From IMG/VR virus record IMGVR_UViG_3300007515_000012, positions 1-47,373 of that record: a stretch of DNA of 47,373 bases; one strand, 5' to 3'. Below the pieces are notes generated by a model, which saw only the letters and a list, made by a program, of their open reading frames with translations, was not told the origin of the DNA and made no database searches. Origin of the DNA: a virus. Below, one piece after another: positions 35,001 to 42,437 of this stretch. A program made the translations under genes and the position numbers. How positions within the stretch are numbered: the stretch's first letter is position 1; each line of letters starts with the position of its first letter.

Positions 35001-37723
35001 ATTACGTTCATTCGTGACATTTGCGCTAGGTTCATGTCGCTGACAAAAATACCTCTAGGTGCGCTCATGCCGAATACGCTTACACCGTCTTGTCTTAGAA
35101 CATCATAATGATGGCTTCCGTGACGTATGAACCTATCAACGAATTGTGTTACGTCGTCACCTGCGTGTAGCAAGATACCTGATCGTCCAACAAAATCTAA
35201 AAGAAATTCGCTTGATACAATCCAACGTTCGGCTTCGTTACCTGTAATGAATTTACGTATATAACTGTTGATTTGCGCTCTTGGCATGTGGGCTAAAGAA
35301 CCCATTTTTACAAGAGCTTTAAATTCTGAAATAGATGTCAGGGCATCAACACGATCCAAGTGACCGGCTTTAGGCACATATGTGATTAAAGATCTTGCAA
35401 ACTTCGCAGGATAATAGGCCATTGATGTGGCTGTCGCTAAACTAAATACTTTTAACTTTTCAGCTAATCCTACTTCCGCATTGAAACTTCCTTGAGGCGG
35501 TATGTTATCTGTATAATAATTTCTTGCGGCTCTCCACCAGCCTTTAGGAAGAACGTCACCTTTTTGAACGTACCTAATTTTTCCTGTCTCATCAATTACG
35601 CGACCGTCACCTTTGTAATAATTCAAAAGGTCACTAACTTCACCATCATCTATAAGTCGTCTAAAGATTTCGCCTTCATCCAATAAATATTTATGACGAT
35701 CTGTGATTTTAGTTACATCTTCTTTTGTGAAACCCATTATCGTTTCTGCCATTGAAGCTCGTTCATCTAATTGAGATGGACGAATCTTTAGCAATGTACC
35801 TAATTGTTCACCAGTAATTTCTTTTGATAACGTGAGAACTCCGTTATCAATATCTTCCATTAACAAGGCAACTGCGGTGTAATCTTGCTTTTGTAAAAAC
35901 TCACCAGATAATCTGGCTACACCAGCAGTTATCTCAGTATGACTGTTCTTACCGAAATCAACAGTCTGATCCATTAGAGTTTTAACTCGTTGCCAAGATG
36001 CGCCTCTGAAAGTTAAACGAGGAATAAATATTGCATCAGGGTCAACGCCACCCATCTTTGATGATAACGCTCTAGCACCTAAATCGTCTTTAAGGAAATT
36101 CCAAAAGCCATCATATGTTGACAAGTCTTGTGGTTTTACTCTTTGCCCAGTAGCTGTTATCCAGCCGTCATCCAATCGAACTTTCAAGTTGTATTCAATC
36201 ATGTGATGAAGCCCTTGTTCCATTCCCGGAATTAATCTAGTGAACTCTTCAAGCAAAGCATCTGCATCAACGCCTGCTAGATCAGGGTGCCTCTTAAGCA
36301 GTTCTTCTTCTACTTTCGCGTAAGTTGCATCTACACCCATCTCATCGCGAATAGCTATCCGAGCGTCTTCTGTTCTATTAAGTTTGTCGAAAGTTTCATT
36401 AACTTTCTCAATAAACCTGTTCCTAGCATTAGCGTTCATTCTCACTAAAGGATTCAATAACCCAACCGCACGTAAACCTTTATGGCTTCTTGACCATTCC
36501 TTCATCAATTCATCGTGAGTGTTTGATAGCTTCGCCATTTCTGATCGAGGTAGTTTCCCACCATGCGCTCGAACTATTCTCGAATACTGTTCAGCTAAAT
36601 CTATTGTCTTCCAAGCGTCAGCATTACGTATACCCAACTTCGTTAGTTTCGCCGCAGAAAACGCTGGTCCAAGTAGCCATGTTGTCGGATCGAGTATAAT
36701 CCCTGTAGCTAAACTTCCAGTCGTACCCACTACTTTGCCCCACTTGCTATCAGGTGCGGCATCAGGTAGGAAAGGTACATACTTGTTGTACATTCTTATA
36801 GAACCGTTGAACGTGTCTAATTTGTTTGATTGTAAAATAGCTAACGCTTCTTGACTGTCTTCTCTTGCTAAAGATTCATACCAATCCGAATGTAAATTAA
36901 TTGCGTCTTCTATTGGTCTGCCACGCGCTTCCATTTCATCTGCGAAATATTCAGCAACCGCATCATTGCCTTGAGCTATATACATTCTTAATAGCTTTGT
37001 TCTATCAGGCCCCACCAATTCTAAAGCATCAGCAATAGTGTCTTTACTGTAGGAATCATTTTCTAAACGTGTGTTGTTCCATGCTTCTCTCCATTTAGGA
37101 GGTTTAAACATAGAGCTAGAACCAAGTTCTTCTAAGTAAAGCAGACTTCTACCGAAGCGTTGCCCAGCTCTCCAACTCTTTTCAATACCCTCCCAAAGAG
37201 TTGAACCTACAAAACCTAAACCAGCGCCAACAGCTTTGACTGGAGCTAACGCCGCTTTTGGTAAAGCAAGAGGAGTACCCCAACTTCTATCATCCAACCA
37301 GTTATCAAAAGGATTTAAAGGAATGTCCCAAGTTAAAGCTCGTTGCCACCAAGGGCGTTCATCTTGTTTTTTATCAGGCAACTCGTAACCAGCACTTAAC
37401 ATCATTTGTTGAGTTGTTGGTGGAAGATTAGCAAATTCAGAAGGCTGGAATGTTTTAGGAATCTTTTTAAAATTCTCTACCTGTTGCCTTAAATAGATTT
37501 GATCGTTAGCCGTGTAAAGAGTCTCAAGCTGTTTATCTATAGATATGTTGCTACTAGCTAAATCAACTAGCCGAGTAGAAAGTTCCGGTCCTTGAATAAA
37601 CCTACCGGCACCACTTCGCATAAGCGTAGCGTAATTCTCTCCATACATAATAGAGTTGAGATTGTCTTCTCGCCCCCAGTTTCGGTTACTTGATGTAACT
37701 GGGTTGAATCTAGAATTGACCAT
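26075..37723 (-). CDS. Giant polyvalent virion protein (3882 aa) with SLOG, ASCH-like, AlkB-like, DUF7831-like and NADAR domains
   Basis: A single intact frame fills a quarter of the window. About residues 1305-1410: SLOG/DUF2493 (TVMITGQRF, GGARGVDEYAEQVANRLGL, PIRNKRML). About 1815-1910: ASCH-like (TFTAILDGQRTATTRKD, GDYLKF). About 2050-2230: AlkB-like Fe(II)/2-oxoglutarate oxygenase, with HxD in GWHYDRLP near 2140, distal His in WEHRV near 2208 and 2OG-binding Arg in RINITFRR near 2224. About 2258-2375: DUF7831-like (TVYLFGDNIAGKGKAGQAV, YGIPTK). About 2385-2508: NADAR (VLSNFHQEEFVFRG, AEGAYQAWKTGDY, LQSKF, DTFWASKFPEL). Flanking regions are long and helical, with hydrophobic patches near 150-180, like ejection proteins. 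NADAR domains remove ADP-ribose from guanine in DNA; AlkB repairs alkylated bases; SLOG and ASCH bind nucleotide or RNA-type ligands. Polyvalent injected phage proteins are an established theme, and this fits. Delivery with DNA is inferred. Confidence 0.85.
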   Translation of the reverse strand: MVNSRFNPVTSSNRNWGREDNLNSIMYGENYATLMRSGAGRFIQGPELSTRLVDLASSNISIDKQLETLYTANDQIYLRQQVENFKKIPKTFQPSEFANLPPTTQQMMLSAGYELPDKKQDERPWWQRALTWDIPLNPFDNWLDDRSWGTPLALPKAALAPVKAVGAGLGFVGSTLWEGIEKSWRAGQRFGRSLLYLEELGSSSMFKPPKWREAWNNTRLENDSYSKDTIADALELVGPDRTKLLRMYIAQGNDAVAEYFADEMEARGRPIEDAINLHSDWYESLAREDSQEALAILQSNKLDTFNGSIRMYNKYVPFLPDAAPDSKWGKVVGTTGSLATGIILDPTTWLLGPAFSAAKLTKLGIRNADAWKTIDLAEQYSRIVRAHGGKLPRSEMAKLSNTHDELMKEWSRSHKGLRAVGLLNPLVRMNANARNRFIEKVNETFDKLNRTEDARIAIRDEMGVDATYAKVEEELLKRHPDLAGVDADALLEEFTRLIPGMEQGLHHMIEYNLKVRLDDGWITATGQRVKPQDLSTYDGFWNFLKDDLGARALSSKMGGVDPDAIFIPRLTFRGASWQRVKTLMDQTVDFGKNSHTEITAGVARLSGEFLQKQDYTAVALLMEDIDNGVLTLSKEITGEQLGTLLKIRPSQLDERASMAETIMGFTKEDVTKITDRHKYLLDEGEIFRRLIDDGEVSDLLNYYKGDGRVIDETGKIRYVQKGDVLPKGWWRAARNYYTDNIPPQGSFNAEVGLAEKLKVFSLATATSMAYYPAKFARSLITYVPKAGHLDRVDALTSISEFKALVKMGSLAHMPRAQINSYIRKFITGNEAERWIVSSEFLLDFVGRSGILLHAGDDVTQFVDRFIRHGSHHYDVLRQDGVSVFGMSAPRGIFVSDMNLAQMSRMNVIPNYRELAAVAKYINMYKRFGWATPIPWIDKWMGRIWRPAVLLRLGYVARNGGEELFSWMLREGPGNYVKSKMARTAAGKVIVWDEYGRKMVKNIDELADTDHRLLIGKPFGRLIRSVNEIAGVGDYAITRKALANAIKGPEGGTSGIAWGFKDEATQLAAFEFERARLIRDMDTIPRMARWLQANAHKLSNYVSRRIGDTASGMGIPSKQQLMANWLRKIDADADRRIADIQHALSNPTMMDAVAKDILNTHDTYLNFSKNSLDTAMRDAGFGQTLSQLVKLPVDYSTTQLRVVQNNPGQSPEYILALAQSAEMHGEDVGVEAAMHVMNHFVNPEDEAKLAPLINEMIAQLPTQGQREFHVGRAEIPARHVPASKGGIIPAEGAEITEQALQAAKEAEPITVMITGQRFWKKDKATGKMVRAVSEQDEARIKKAIDDSLAQLPPGSTVRVGGARGVDEYAEQVANRLGLNVEQYYIPDEGAESWTTAKAKAGPIRNKRMLEGRPIEGGERGLADKTWAFHSGKGFETQEAQKTLDIGKRSFILGKIKGLGRDAENPLKVAYLPYAAFKKMVGGTSNMPPGFHLHPKVLINQVIAIKSGDQTVLVRITGGAIRQGEEIAQLLKNDNMLISPRFMQEMKKPKNWVKKGSVLDDNIKNWDPNFPDGGPRAVELRFEYIGPQTNPAEVQAGLKWEGGTADAMNQSLSAGVKIDTQANFGKPEIAGAEELAEVSAYNKAKGDASRRASRDYDEVTENGVTRLTVYDSTTATKAEDIPAIPGIEPKTPMQSLLYFLDQLPPRVKRILEANLDEARRGSHTWQEVVNSVLSYIPYRVRHLWHDILMPPVDGVIRAPRYLEVFREETVQALAIKESDLGAALPARTARTYGRQVRDFTGASVFEPGMAQNFPMNFDYGQRGALPKAAHITSDDTFTAILDGQRTATTRKDIQVEGVKVGDYLKFTKTKHGVQSEPIYVRVTEVRKTDTLTPEEWALPEGYSPKAAAENWTPSPAQLYKEQRMSHEDMVKHFKSGKATAKEWRELDDEALELFSKMGIPVPASRPAKVYGYTGGPYGEGHTQILFEMVDPDTGIALKAQPQKSANHRQLEEGGANIDAYPAALRGEFTIDELLEELSDFWWDAHYKQNKATGPKIIVVGEVGESYGYTGKRFNLIDDGKSKPGAKLSDERPMGRNWVESDTQAGWPPAIARILKRVEEETGYKFDIAIIQRYDSGSVDLGWHYDRLPDGSPEEIIASVNFGETRNFQFRPRWREDGKEYGYKTDRSEHHIDMPLEDGDIFLMREGTQENWEHRVTRGLSHERLGPRINITFRRSNPAMISQARLARVDDAEKMVTGRNVTQTARITPELLRANPDTVYLFGDNIAGKGKAGQAVIRDEPNAYGIPTKHEPNNKETSFFSDRDFEKFTKAKIDEAFARIPEGANVVYSTDGIGTGLAQLPSRAPKTYEYIMSKLKELAGPDARRQAQVVTEVHYNKGLNTVLSNFHQEEFVFRGVAFSTAEGAYQAWKTGDYVPGFENLTGKSAKAKGRKLTADTDTNTELMREILQSKFDQSPAFREELLASGQITHPVKDTFWASKFPELLEELKGSVQGATDHPLISFPSPIRGVTVEDVANTKGHLASISRGTAPWDPVPNSFSIDLRAIEEAYENRNFSGTAFDSLKQFGWFNADEFVTMLATRNIVPSQLSDAERFVELVNLYGATRGIDDVITLDTPLTDQFALMAYIWETQMSRLRYGHTTTAADNVEALARANQANMLTFSELGIPIPNMTDGVPRTNQSTQIAHWLFGNPGRYKDVSRLHYSEEALRDAMHKAYVGAHSTPEGQQAHTSAVRSNISTDPAAPYISHAIPDSVVRGFVPMVPTSVAEDLTSLMIADPELVGAANKFHQIFQETLTRKLDEIGGTGPKRKSGGVVTASQLLNPAVSIKGARNSGITYMKLAEQWADAGHFPLVTASTDPMVAKAIAESVVETIAEMKGVPVEQIGLPRIATKDLHGDEFFNKPGYYRREREKNAQTPDWDLERGGLTSTESNASFGDIRTMNHVYGFATDGRGVVTSAQMGDSGLRGETVFGIGAHRLSPFEGLTPVPMSTNGEYQVSKKIIARHKDGLRPNAIIDPDNSTELAWYKPDEWDLEEQIFSGPTIHNAISETGQLVIDNLLHTYTNQSRRGGTTSSLKVFHPWVDEVINDAPVDAGRMQANADSDGWWNSAPQELVGFAPAEAEDQSAFYLKLFRGFFDGVVHPMLGAMVREPLFHDYLTKGMKQTEGFRQAYFHAPDRFKTLNTRLGKISSVDDNKQLVINGWEDFVKQNALSRVPDADDPVTGLFYAIESRSQKGVEKHLDVILNGTEETAPLSLSPQITEFLEELYVMASSNTKVDAKLLDDFFSYNAGLERQLELWRDTGLQRAMTLTSSFIDDHRIRSNFQTMVNTAVPFWFAEDTFLRRFARGLAHNPLMLRNLNLFTGALRDMGVVQKDQHGNHILVIPYSGDTVGYVMELADKMPVVNRVFGGNLGSVAKPNLASSLHVIPGYDLDRMGQMGFGPLLSIPINLVANIDSTIRKTFENNLSGGRFTPENRGEVVWSAVVPQVIARPVSAIMDGFGFESKGKIKAQMEVIKYLGLHGQLPTPEEIASQPNPEVFMERFMDKVAQMGRQYSLLQTMSWWAGPATARLHDLMNNEAFERNQDLWDLVGNGVPWEEAYGMWMEKIIAEEGEFDPFVHTPFMVGTHKKGTVAVLETTEQANDWIVDNNPFINNFPNTAAFFMDRGFDSDDDDYEADAKARLVAHGLLELQTPVEYLNEVYYKSAMPQYQKMKTDYLEKKYALLANKQDTSALDRQWDADNLQFMTSNPVFAKEYQGGRSRDKREASMKEIELLVNNPDKVPEGPYKADLLLVMGIATQMEKDLFKLKGQTTGEATELRNNVKVMVYLTLRDFVRGKPWLNEIYYSLVLPLLGENFVAKFENGLIKV

Positions 37724-38093
37724 TACGTAAATGGTCTTTCAAATCTTCTGCCGCCATTCTGACAGCAGGATCAGGAACATGCTCCGCTAAATCACTTAAA
37801 AAAGCCGCGGCTCTCGTCTTATTGCTAATAATAAATTCTTGAGGACGAGAACGTATGTTCGCACCTTGAGCTGTTAATGGTGTGACCGTATTAGGGAAAC
37901 TCGATGCCACTTCCACAGGGTTCGCAGGAAGGTTTTGTTCAGGAACCGCACCTGTAGCACCAACAGTTGGCTCGGACATATCCGGCATACCTATGTCTTT
38001 AATCAACCCTTCATTAGTTTGAACTTCACCATAATCAGCGCCAGCCTCCATCGGTGTTGTTTTAACAGGGAGATTCTTTTTAGCTCTGACCAT
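37710..38093 (-). CDS. Small virion-module protein between portal and giant gene (127 aa)
   Basis: A basic N-terminus (MVRAKKNLPVKTTPMEAGAD) leads into a Pro/Gly/Asn-rich, probably disordered middle and a helical C-terminus (RAAAFLSDLAEHVPDPAVRM). It overlaps the portal by one base and the giant gene by 14 nt. No family recognised. It may be a capsid-interior or portal accessory protein; evidence is positional only. Confidence 0.55.
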   Translation of the reverse strand: MVRAKKNLPVKTTPMEAGADYGEVQTNEGLIKDIGMPDMSEPTVGATGAVPEQNLPANPVEVASSFPNTVTPLTAQGANIRSRPQEFIISNKTRAAAFLSDLAEHVPDPAVRMAAEDLKDHLRNGQF

Positions 38094-39910
38094 TAGCCAG
38101 TCCTTAATGCACTAGCTAACTCTTGTACTGCGCCCGGAGAGAATCCTTCTGTGGGTTGTTCAGCTGGGGCTTGTCCTAATCCTTGTGCGCCAGCCGCCAT
38201 CCCCATCGCTTCTTCAGGTGCCATCATTTGACCCTCTTCAGGTGGAGGAGCTACCGCCGCTTGCTCTTCACGAATTTCACGGTCAGCTTGTTCGATGGCT
38301 TCAAAAATATCTAGCCCTTTCTTGCGATGCTTTTCTATTTTAGAAACATAAACAACTGGCAGTTGCCCTGATAATGCTTGCTGTTGTATCGCCTGCATTA
38401 CGGCTTCTTCCAAAAGTTCTTCATCTACTCTACGACCTTCAGCTTCAGCATCTTCAATAAACGGATGCTTAGTACGGAAAGTTCTTAGACTAATACCCTT
38501 CATACCAAGCAACTGACCTAATTGAATTGTCGTTCCTTGAACATCTGCGCCGGGGACTGAGTACGAAACCACATTGTCATATGTCTCAAAATGTTCGTTT
38601 GGAGTAAATTCTACTTGACCCAGATCCCCAGCGTAACCAGTGAACATAGAGAATTTTTTACTACCGAAATAACCTTTATAAGAAGCGAATAGGCATTCGT
38701 TTAGATGAGGAAGATGAGCCTCCATAATCTCTTGCATTTCTTGGATACGCGGATCCAATGCCGCGCCCATAAGCGAGTCGATTCCTCTGCCTGTACGTAA
38801 CGCTCCGTAAGTTTCCCCACCAATTTGTGGGACGGTTCCTGTCGATACACGAGCATTTCTTTCCAATCTGTCGATGGCAATATTTGTACTCGGATCAGGA
38901 GTTGATCTTAATTCGCCTATTTCTTCTGCATCGAGAAGTATGTTTACTTCTCCTTCACGACCGTCTTTCCATTCACCTCCGACGATCATAGGCACCTGAC
39001 CCGATCGTCCTATTATATACCGATCAGGGAAGATAGCTTTTTCCTGTGCCATTATTTCCAATGCCATCATTTTTGACATAAGATCCACGATTCCTACAAC
39101 ATTTGATATTGAAGAAGCGATCTTATCTAAGCTCACTCGACCCGGAGTTATCACACAAGGCATACCAGCTTTATTAGGTGCGCGTGATAATTCAATCTGT
39201 GTGCTGTGTCTAGAGTAAGTATTGTTCTCAAAGAAGTGGTGGTATCTTGGCCCCATGATGCCAATGACTATGTGTTCATCATCTACCCATTCGCAAACAT
39301 CCCATAGTTCTTGTCGTGATCTTTCATCAGAATTTACAGGTCCACCATTTTCTTCTCTGGAAGCAGGGTAATGCGCTCTTAGCCAGTCCCCTGATTTACC
39401 ATAAATAAACCCACAATTCCGTGGTGGGTCTACGTCTTCATATGCTTTCGGTTCTGGATATACACCCAGAGGATCACGTATATCAATACGTGGGAGTCCT
39501 TTATTAAAATCTGGTGTTACCACTAAACAAGATGTGGCATACCCAGCTAAATGCCTATAAGCGCGGCGCATTTTAATCTTATATTTAGATGAATACCATG
39601 TCGCAGACAACGCTCTTCTGCGAATATCAGCGTATTCTCTTGACCTAATACCACGTTCTTTAGACTGGTCTATAGCTGGGCATCCGATAAAAGGCATTAC
39701 TGATGCGGCTCTTTGAGCTACAGCATCAATGTTTTCTGATATTAAAGCAGGTGTAAGAGGGGGTAGAACAGGTTCTTCATCCATAGAAGGAAGCGGTATA
39801 ACATATTCACCGTTATAACGTTCCTTTATCTCAAGCATCCGATCCAGTAAAGGACTTTGTGCGTCTTGTCGTTGTCGTATTATTGATACAATTTCATCAA
39901 ATGTATACAT
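38093..39910 (-). CDS. Portal protein (605 aa)
   Basis: The N-terminus (MYTFDEIVSIIRQRQDAQSP) and the early region LTPALISENIDAVAQRAASV with VMPFIGCP are typical of podovirus portal (head-tail connector) subunits. The body has mixed alpha/beta sequence with ISNVVGIVDLMSKMMALEIM as the long central helix and GALRTGRGIDSLMGAALDPR after it. The C-terminal 60 residues are Pro/Gln/Glu-rich and likely flexible. Twelve copies form the channel for DNA packaging. It lies directly after TerL (overlap of one base) and before the giant ejection gene, the expected order. The length is normal for podoviruses. Confidence 0.85.
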   Translation of the reverse strand: MYTFDEIVSIIRQRQDAQSPLLDRMLEIKERYNGEYVIPLPSMDEEPVLPPLTPALISENIDAVAQRAASVMPFIGCPAIDQSKERGIRSREYADIRRRALSATWYSSKYKIKMRRAYRHLAGYATSCLVVTPDFNKGLPRIDIRDPLGVYPEPKAYEDVDPPRNCGFIYGKSGDWLRAHYPASREENGGPVNSDERSRQELWDVCEWVDDEHIVIGIMGPRYHHFFENNTYSRHSTQIELSRAPNKAGMPCVITPGRVSLDKIASSISNVVGIVDLMSKMMALEIMAQEKAIFPDRYIIGRSGQVPMIVGGEWKDGREGEVNILLDAEEIGELRSTPDPSTNIAIDRLERNARVSTGTVPQIGGETYGALRTGRGIDSLMGAALDPRIQEMQEIMEAHLPHLNECLFASYKGYFGSKKFSMFTGYAGDLGQVEFTPNEHFETYDNVVSYSVPGADVQGTTIQLGQLLGMKGISLRTFRTKHPFIEDAEAEGRRVDEELLEEAVMQAIQQQALSGQLPVVYVSKIEKHRKKGLDIFEAIEQADREIREEQAAVAPPPEEGQMMAPEEAMGMAAGAQGLGQAPAEQPTEGFSPGAVQELASALRTG

Positions 39911-41628
39911 TAATAAACCTTACTTGTAGACACACTTGACTTCCAAGGTAGTCCTTTATACCTGAATTGTGAAGAGTCAACACTATATGATTGCTTTCTT
40001 TGTCGCCATAATATCCATATGAACCAGAGCGCCATTACCTGATCCTGTCTTAGTCTAGTACCACGTTGTAATGGTCGCCATGCTTTAAGCTGTCTAATCA
40101 ATTCATCAGCCTGATGGCGTGTGGAAGGATCATCAGCATATGGGATCTCAATTTCTTGTCGCATAAACGATAAAGCCATAGAAGGAACACCAATATTTTC
40201 ATCATATTTATTAACACCTGTTAAATGTTCCCTCACACGGAACCCATATCGTTCCGTCATTTCAACTAGTCTTTCATCACGAGATAACCCTTTTTGGAAT
40301 ACCATCGCTTCTATAACAACATCTGTTACAGATGAACCATTTTGTCCGCATCTCAATACAGCTTCTTCAACTACTTGTAGTATCTGTTCATTACGTGTCA
40401 GCCCTACATCTTCACGAACGAAAAGAATCTTCAATTTGTCTTCATGTGGAGTAGCCGCAATCACACAGTTGTTAGAACCAAGAGCAGGGTCTAAACCGAT
40501 ATAAACACTACAATTCTTTGGTGGGTGATGATTCACGGAACGTAATGGATTTAAACATTTCTTTATAGATTCCTCATCAAAAGTAGCTTCAGCTGAAGAA
40601 GATGGTTGTTGCATATAGTTACGTGACCATGCCTCTTCCCCAACTTTACGACGAATCCTGTCAAGAGCTTCCATAGAGAACATCTCAGGCCACAAAGGTT
40701 CAGGTTCATCATTCTCATTTTGTACAATGGCAGGGAATCTAATAACACTCAGAATGTCAGGATCTATCTCCCTCATTACCCTTTCATAGAAATCATCCTG
40801 CCCTACACGAGTACCATTAATACTCGTTCGACCATTCTCACCCGGACGAGTAAGCCAGTCCTGACGGAAAATCTCGAACATCTGTTCTGTAAGATTCAAC
40901 GAAACACGAGATTGAATATCATCAATGTGTAGATGATCGGTACGTGTACCAGCAATCTTCGATCGCCAACCTAAAGAAACCATAGAATAATCACGCTCAT
41001 CGTGACGAGACTTCTTAAACACGTTAAAATAATCAGCACCCCACGCTTGAGCAGTTTTACGACCGCTCTGATTTTGAGGTACGAAAGGTCCATATTTAGC
41101 TACATATTTAGGGAAAGGTCCATGAGGTTCCATCCGGCTACGTATACGCCCAAGAATTTTGCGCGCCATGTCTTGTCCCTCAGATCCGACGGTGATCCTG
41201 AATTCGGGGTTGGTCGCCAGTTTGTAGCAGAAGTAGTCCTCGGCCAACGTTGTTTTGCCGTGTTCTGGAGGCCAAAGGATGAGGGTAATGTTTCCGGGTG
41301 GTGTGTTTTCATACGCTTCGATGGCTTTGATATGGAACCATGGGGACATGTGGCCGAAATAGTGACTTCTGAAACTTTGAAAAGTGCCGTCCCACTTCTC
41401 CATACCGCCGTCAGCGACCGCTTTAGCTCTGATGGAGTCCGCTTTCTCAGCGAAGTCAGGTATGCGTTGTCTCCACTTATCGTAAGCGGATCGGGTGACA
41501 CCAGCGATAGCACACGCCTTAGAGATAGTTCCATGCTCCGCGAGTCCTTCAAGGAACAATTCACGAGTCTTCTGTCCCCTGATTTTGCTGACGTTGCCGC
41601 CATGTTGTTCATGCGTAGTATTAGTCAT
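39910..41628 (-). CDS. terL: Terminase large subunit with TerS-like N-terminal HTH (572 aa)
   Basis: The ATPase has Walker A at about 120-127 (WPPEHGKTT) and Walker B in TDHLHIDDIQS. The nuclease has a first Asp in VYIGLDPALGSNN, further acidic residues in VTDVVIEAMVFQKGL and a terminal D/E-type site near LRQDQVMALWF. TerL pumps DNA through the portal and cuts the concatemer. Residues about 20-70 form an extra helix-turn-helix (HGTISKACAIAGVTRSAYDK, then WRQRIPDFAEKADSIRAKA) typical of small terminase DNA-binding domains. No separate TerS gene was recognised nearby, so this may be a TerS-TerL fusion. It precedes the portal gene by a 1-nt overlap. Confidence 0.93.
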   Translation of the reverse strand: MTNTTHEQHGGNVSKIRGQKTRELFLEGLAEHGTISKACAIAGVTRSAYDKWRQRIPDFAEKADSIRAKAVADGGMEKWDGTFQSFRSHYFGHMSPWFHIKAIEAYENTPPGNITLILWPPEHGKTTLAEDYFCYKLATNPEFRITVGSEGQDMARKILGRIRSRMEPHGPFPKYVAKYGPFVPQNQSGRKTAQAWGADYFNVFKKSRHDERDYSMVSLGWRSKIAGTRTDHLHIDDIQSRVSLNLTEQMFEIFRQDWLTRPGENGRTSINGTRVGQDDFYERVMREIDPDILSVIRFPAIVQNENDEPEPLWPEMFSMEALDRIRRKVGEEAWSRNYMQQPSSSAEATFDEESIKKCLNPLRSVNHHPPKNCSVYIGLDPALGSNNCVIAATPHEDKLKILFVREDVGLTRNEQILQVVEEAVLRCGQNGSSVTDVVIEAMVFQKGLSRDERLVEMTERYGFRVREHLTGVNKYDENIGVPSMALSFMRQEIEIPYADDPSTRHQADELIRQLKAWRPLQRGTRLRQDQVMALWFIWILWRQRKQSYSVDSSQFRYKGLPWKSSVSTSKVY

Positions 41629-41641
41629 GGTCCCTCTTGGG

Positions 41642-41968
41642 TTAAGAATGATCGAAAACTGACTTCTCTACCTCTATCGCAACAGTTTCGGTACCAACAA
41701 CCCCACTAGTTCCTTCAAACTTTACTGTATGTGTACCTACTTGATCTAAGGTCACATCAACATAGTACTTGCCTGTGCTTAATCTATTGATACTGGCTTC
41801 GAGGTTCGTAGTAGTACCATCAGGTTTCTTCTGATAGACATTGACTGATTCATAAACACCATCTGCCCAACTTGCATCTGAGTCTGTTGGATCAGTTAAT
41901 ACCGATGGGTCATTAGACCAGAAAGAACCTGTGACTCTGACTACATCTCCTTTGTCATATTTTGCCAT
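41642..41968 (-). CDS. Small beta-rich virion protein (108 aa)
   Basis: The product is beta-sandwich-like in composition: MAKYDKGDVVRVTGSFWSND, then KPDGTTTNLEASINRL and GTHTVKFEGTSGVVGTETVA. It resembles small Ig-like or head-decoration proteins of marine phages. There are no catalytic residues. It overlaps the next upstream gene by one base and ends 13 bases before terL. A virion (decoration or fibre accessory) role is likely from composition and location only. Confidence 0.6.
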   Translation of the reverse strand: MAKYDKGDVVRVTGSFWSNDPSVLTDPTDSDASWADGVYESVNVYQKKPDGTTTNLEASINRLSTGKYYVDVTLDQVGTHTVKFEGTSGVVGTETVAIEVEKSVFDHS

Positions 41969-42435
41969 TAAACACCTACTTCTATTGTTACGTTCTGAAG
42001 CTGTTTAACTTCTATAGTAATTTTTGGATTCGGATTAATAATATAGTACACATCATCATTCGGTAATGTCGATGTAGTAGTTACATGGTACGTAATAATA
42101 TGCGTTATATCTGAAACAACAGTCTTACCAGTGAACAGATGCAAACCACCTGATGTGTTACGCCCACGGTAATCGAACTCGTTTAATGGGTGAACTTCAG
42201 TAGAAAACGTAGGTTGATACGTCCATTCTCCAGCAGGAAGTTCAGAAGAACCAAAGTTGTATTCTCTACGATCTTGCCCAAGCCCAGTAAACGCATACGT
42301 ATAAGTATCGTTTACATATTTTATGCCAGATAAACCAGACGCTCCGGTAGTTAAACCTTTAAATGTTAAAGAAGTGTTAGTACCGTTATAGTTTTGATCT
42401 ATCGTATAATCGGCGGCTCTGCTATACGCAGTCAT
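41968..42435 (-). CDS. Beta-rich virion protein (155 aa)
   Basis: The protein is Thr/Tyr/Gly-rich with regular beta-strand patterning (TSLTFKGLTTGASGLSGIKY, then THIITYHVTTTSTLPND and a C-terminal ITIEVKQLQNVTIEVGV). There is no helical region, signal or catalytic motif. It overlaps the next gene by one base and follows the 188-aa gene by 2 nt. The composition is that of a virion surface or fibre-associated protein. Not recognised as a named family. Confidence 0.6.
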   Translation of the reverse strand: MTAYSRAADYTIDQNYNGTNTSLTFKGLTTGASGLSGIKYVNDTYTYAFTGLGQDRREYNFGSSELPAGEWTYQPTFSTEVHPLNEFDYRGRNTSGGLHLFTGKTVVSDITHIITYHVTTTSTLPNDDVYYIINPNPKITIEVKQLQNVTIEVGV

Positions 42436-42437
42436 TG

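Noticed and set aside
41002-41709. Plus-strand frame of 235 codons opposite terL
   Set aside because: It is fully antisense to the ATPase gene, has no ribosome site, and its composition mirrors terL codons.
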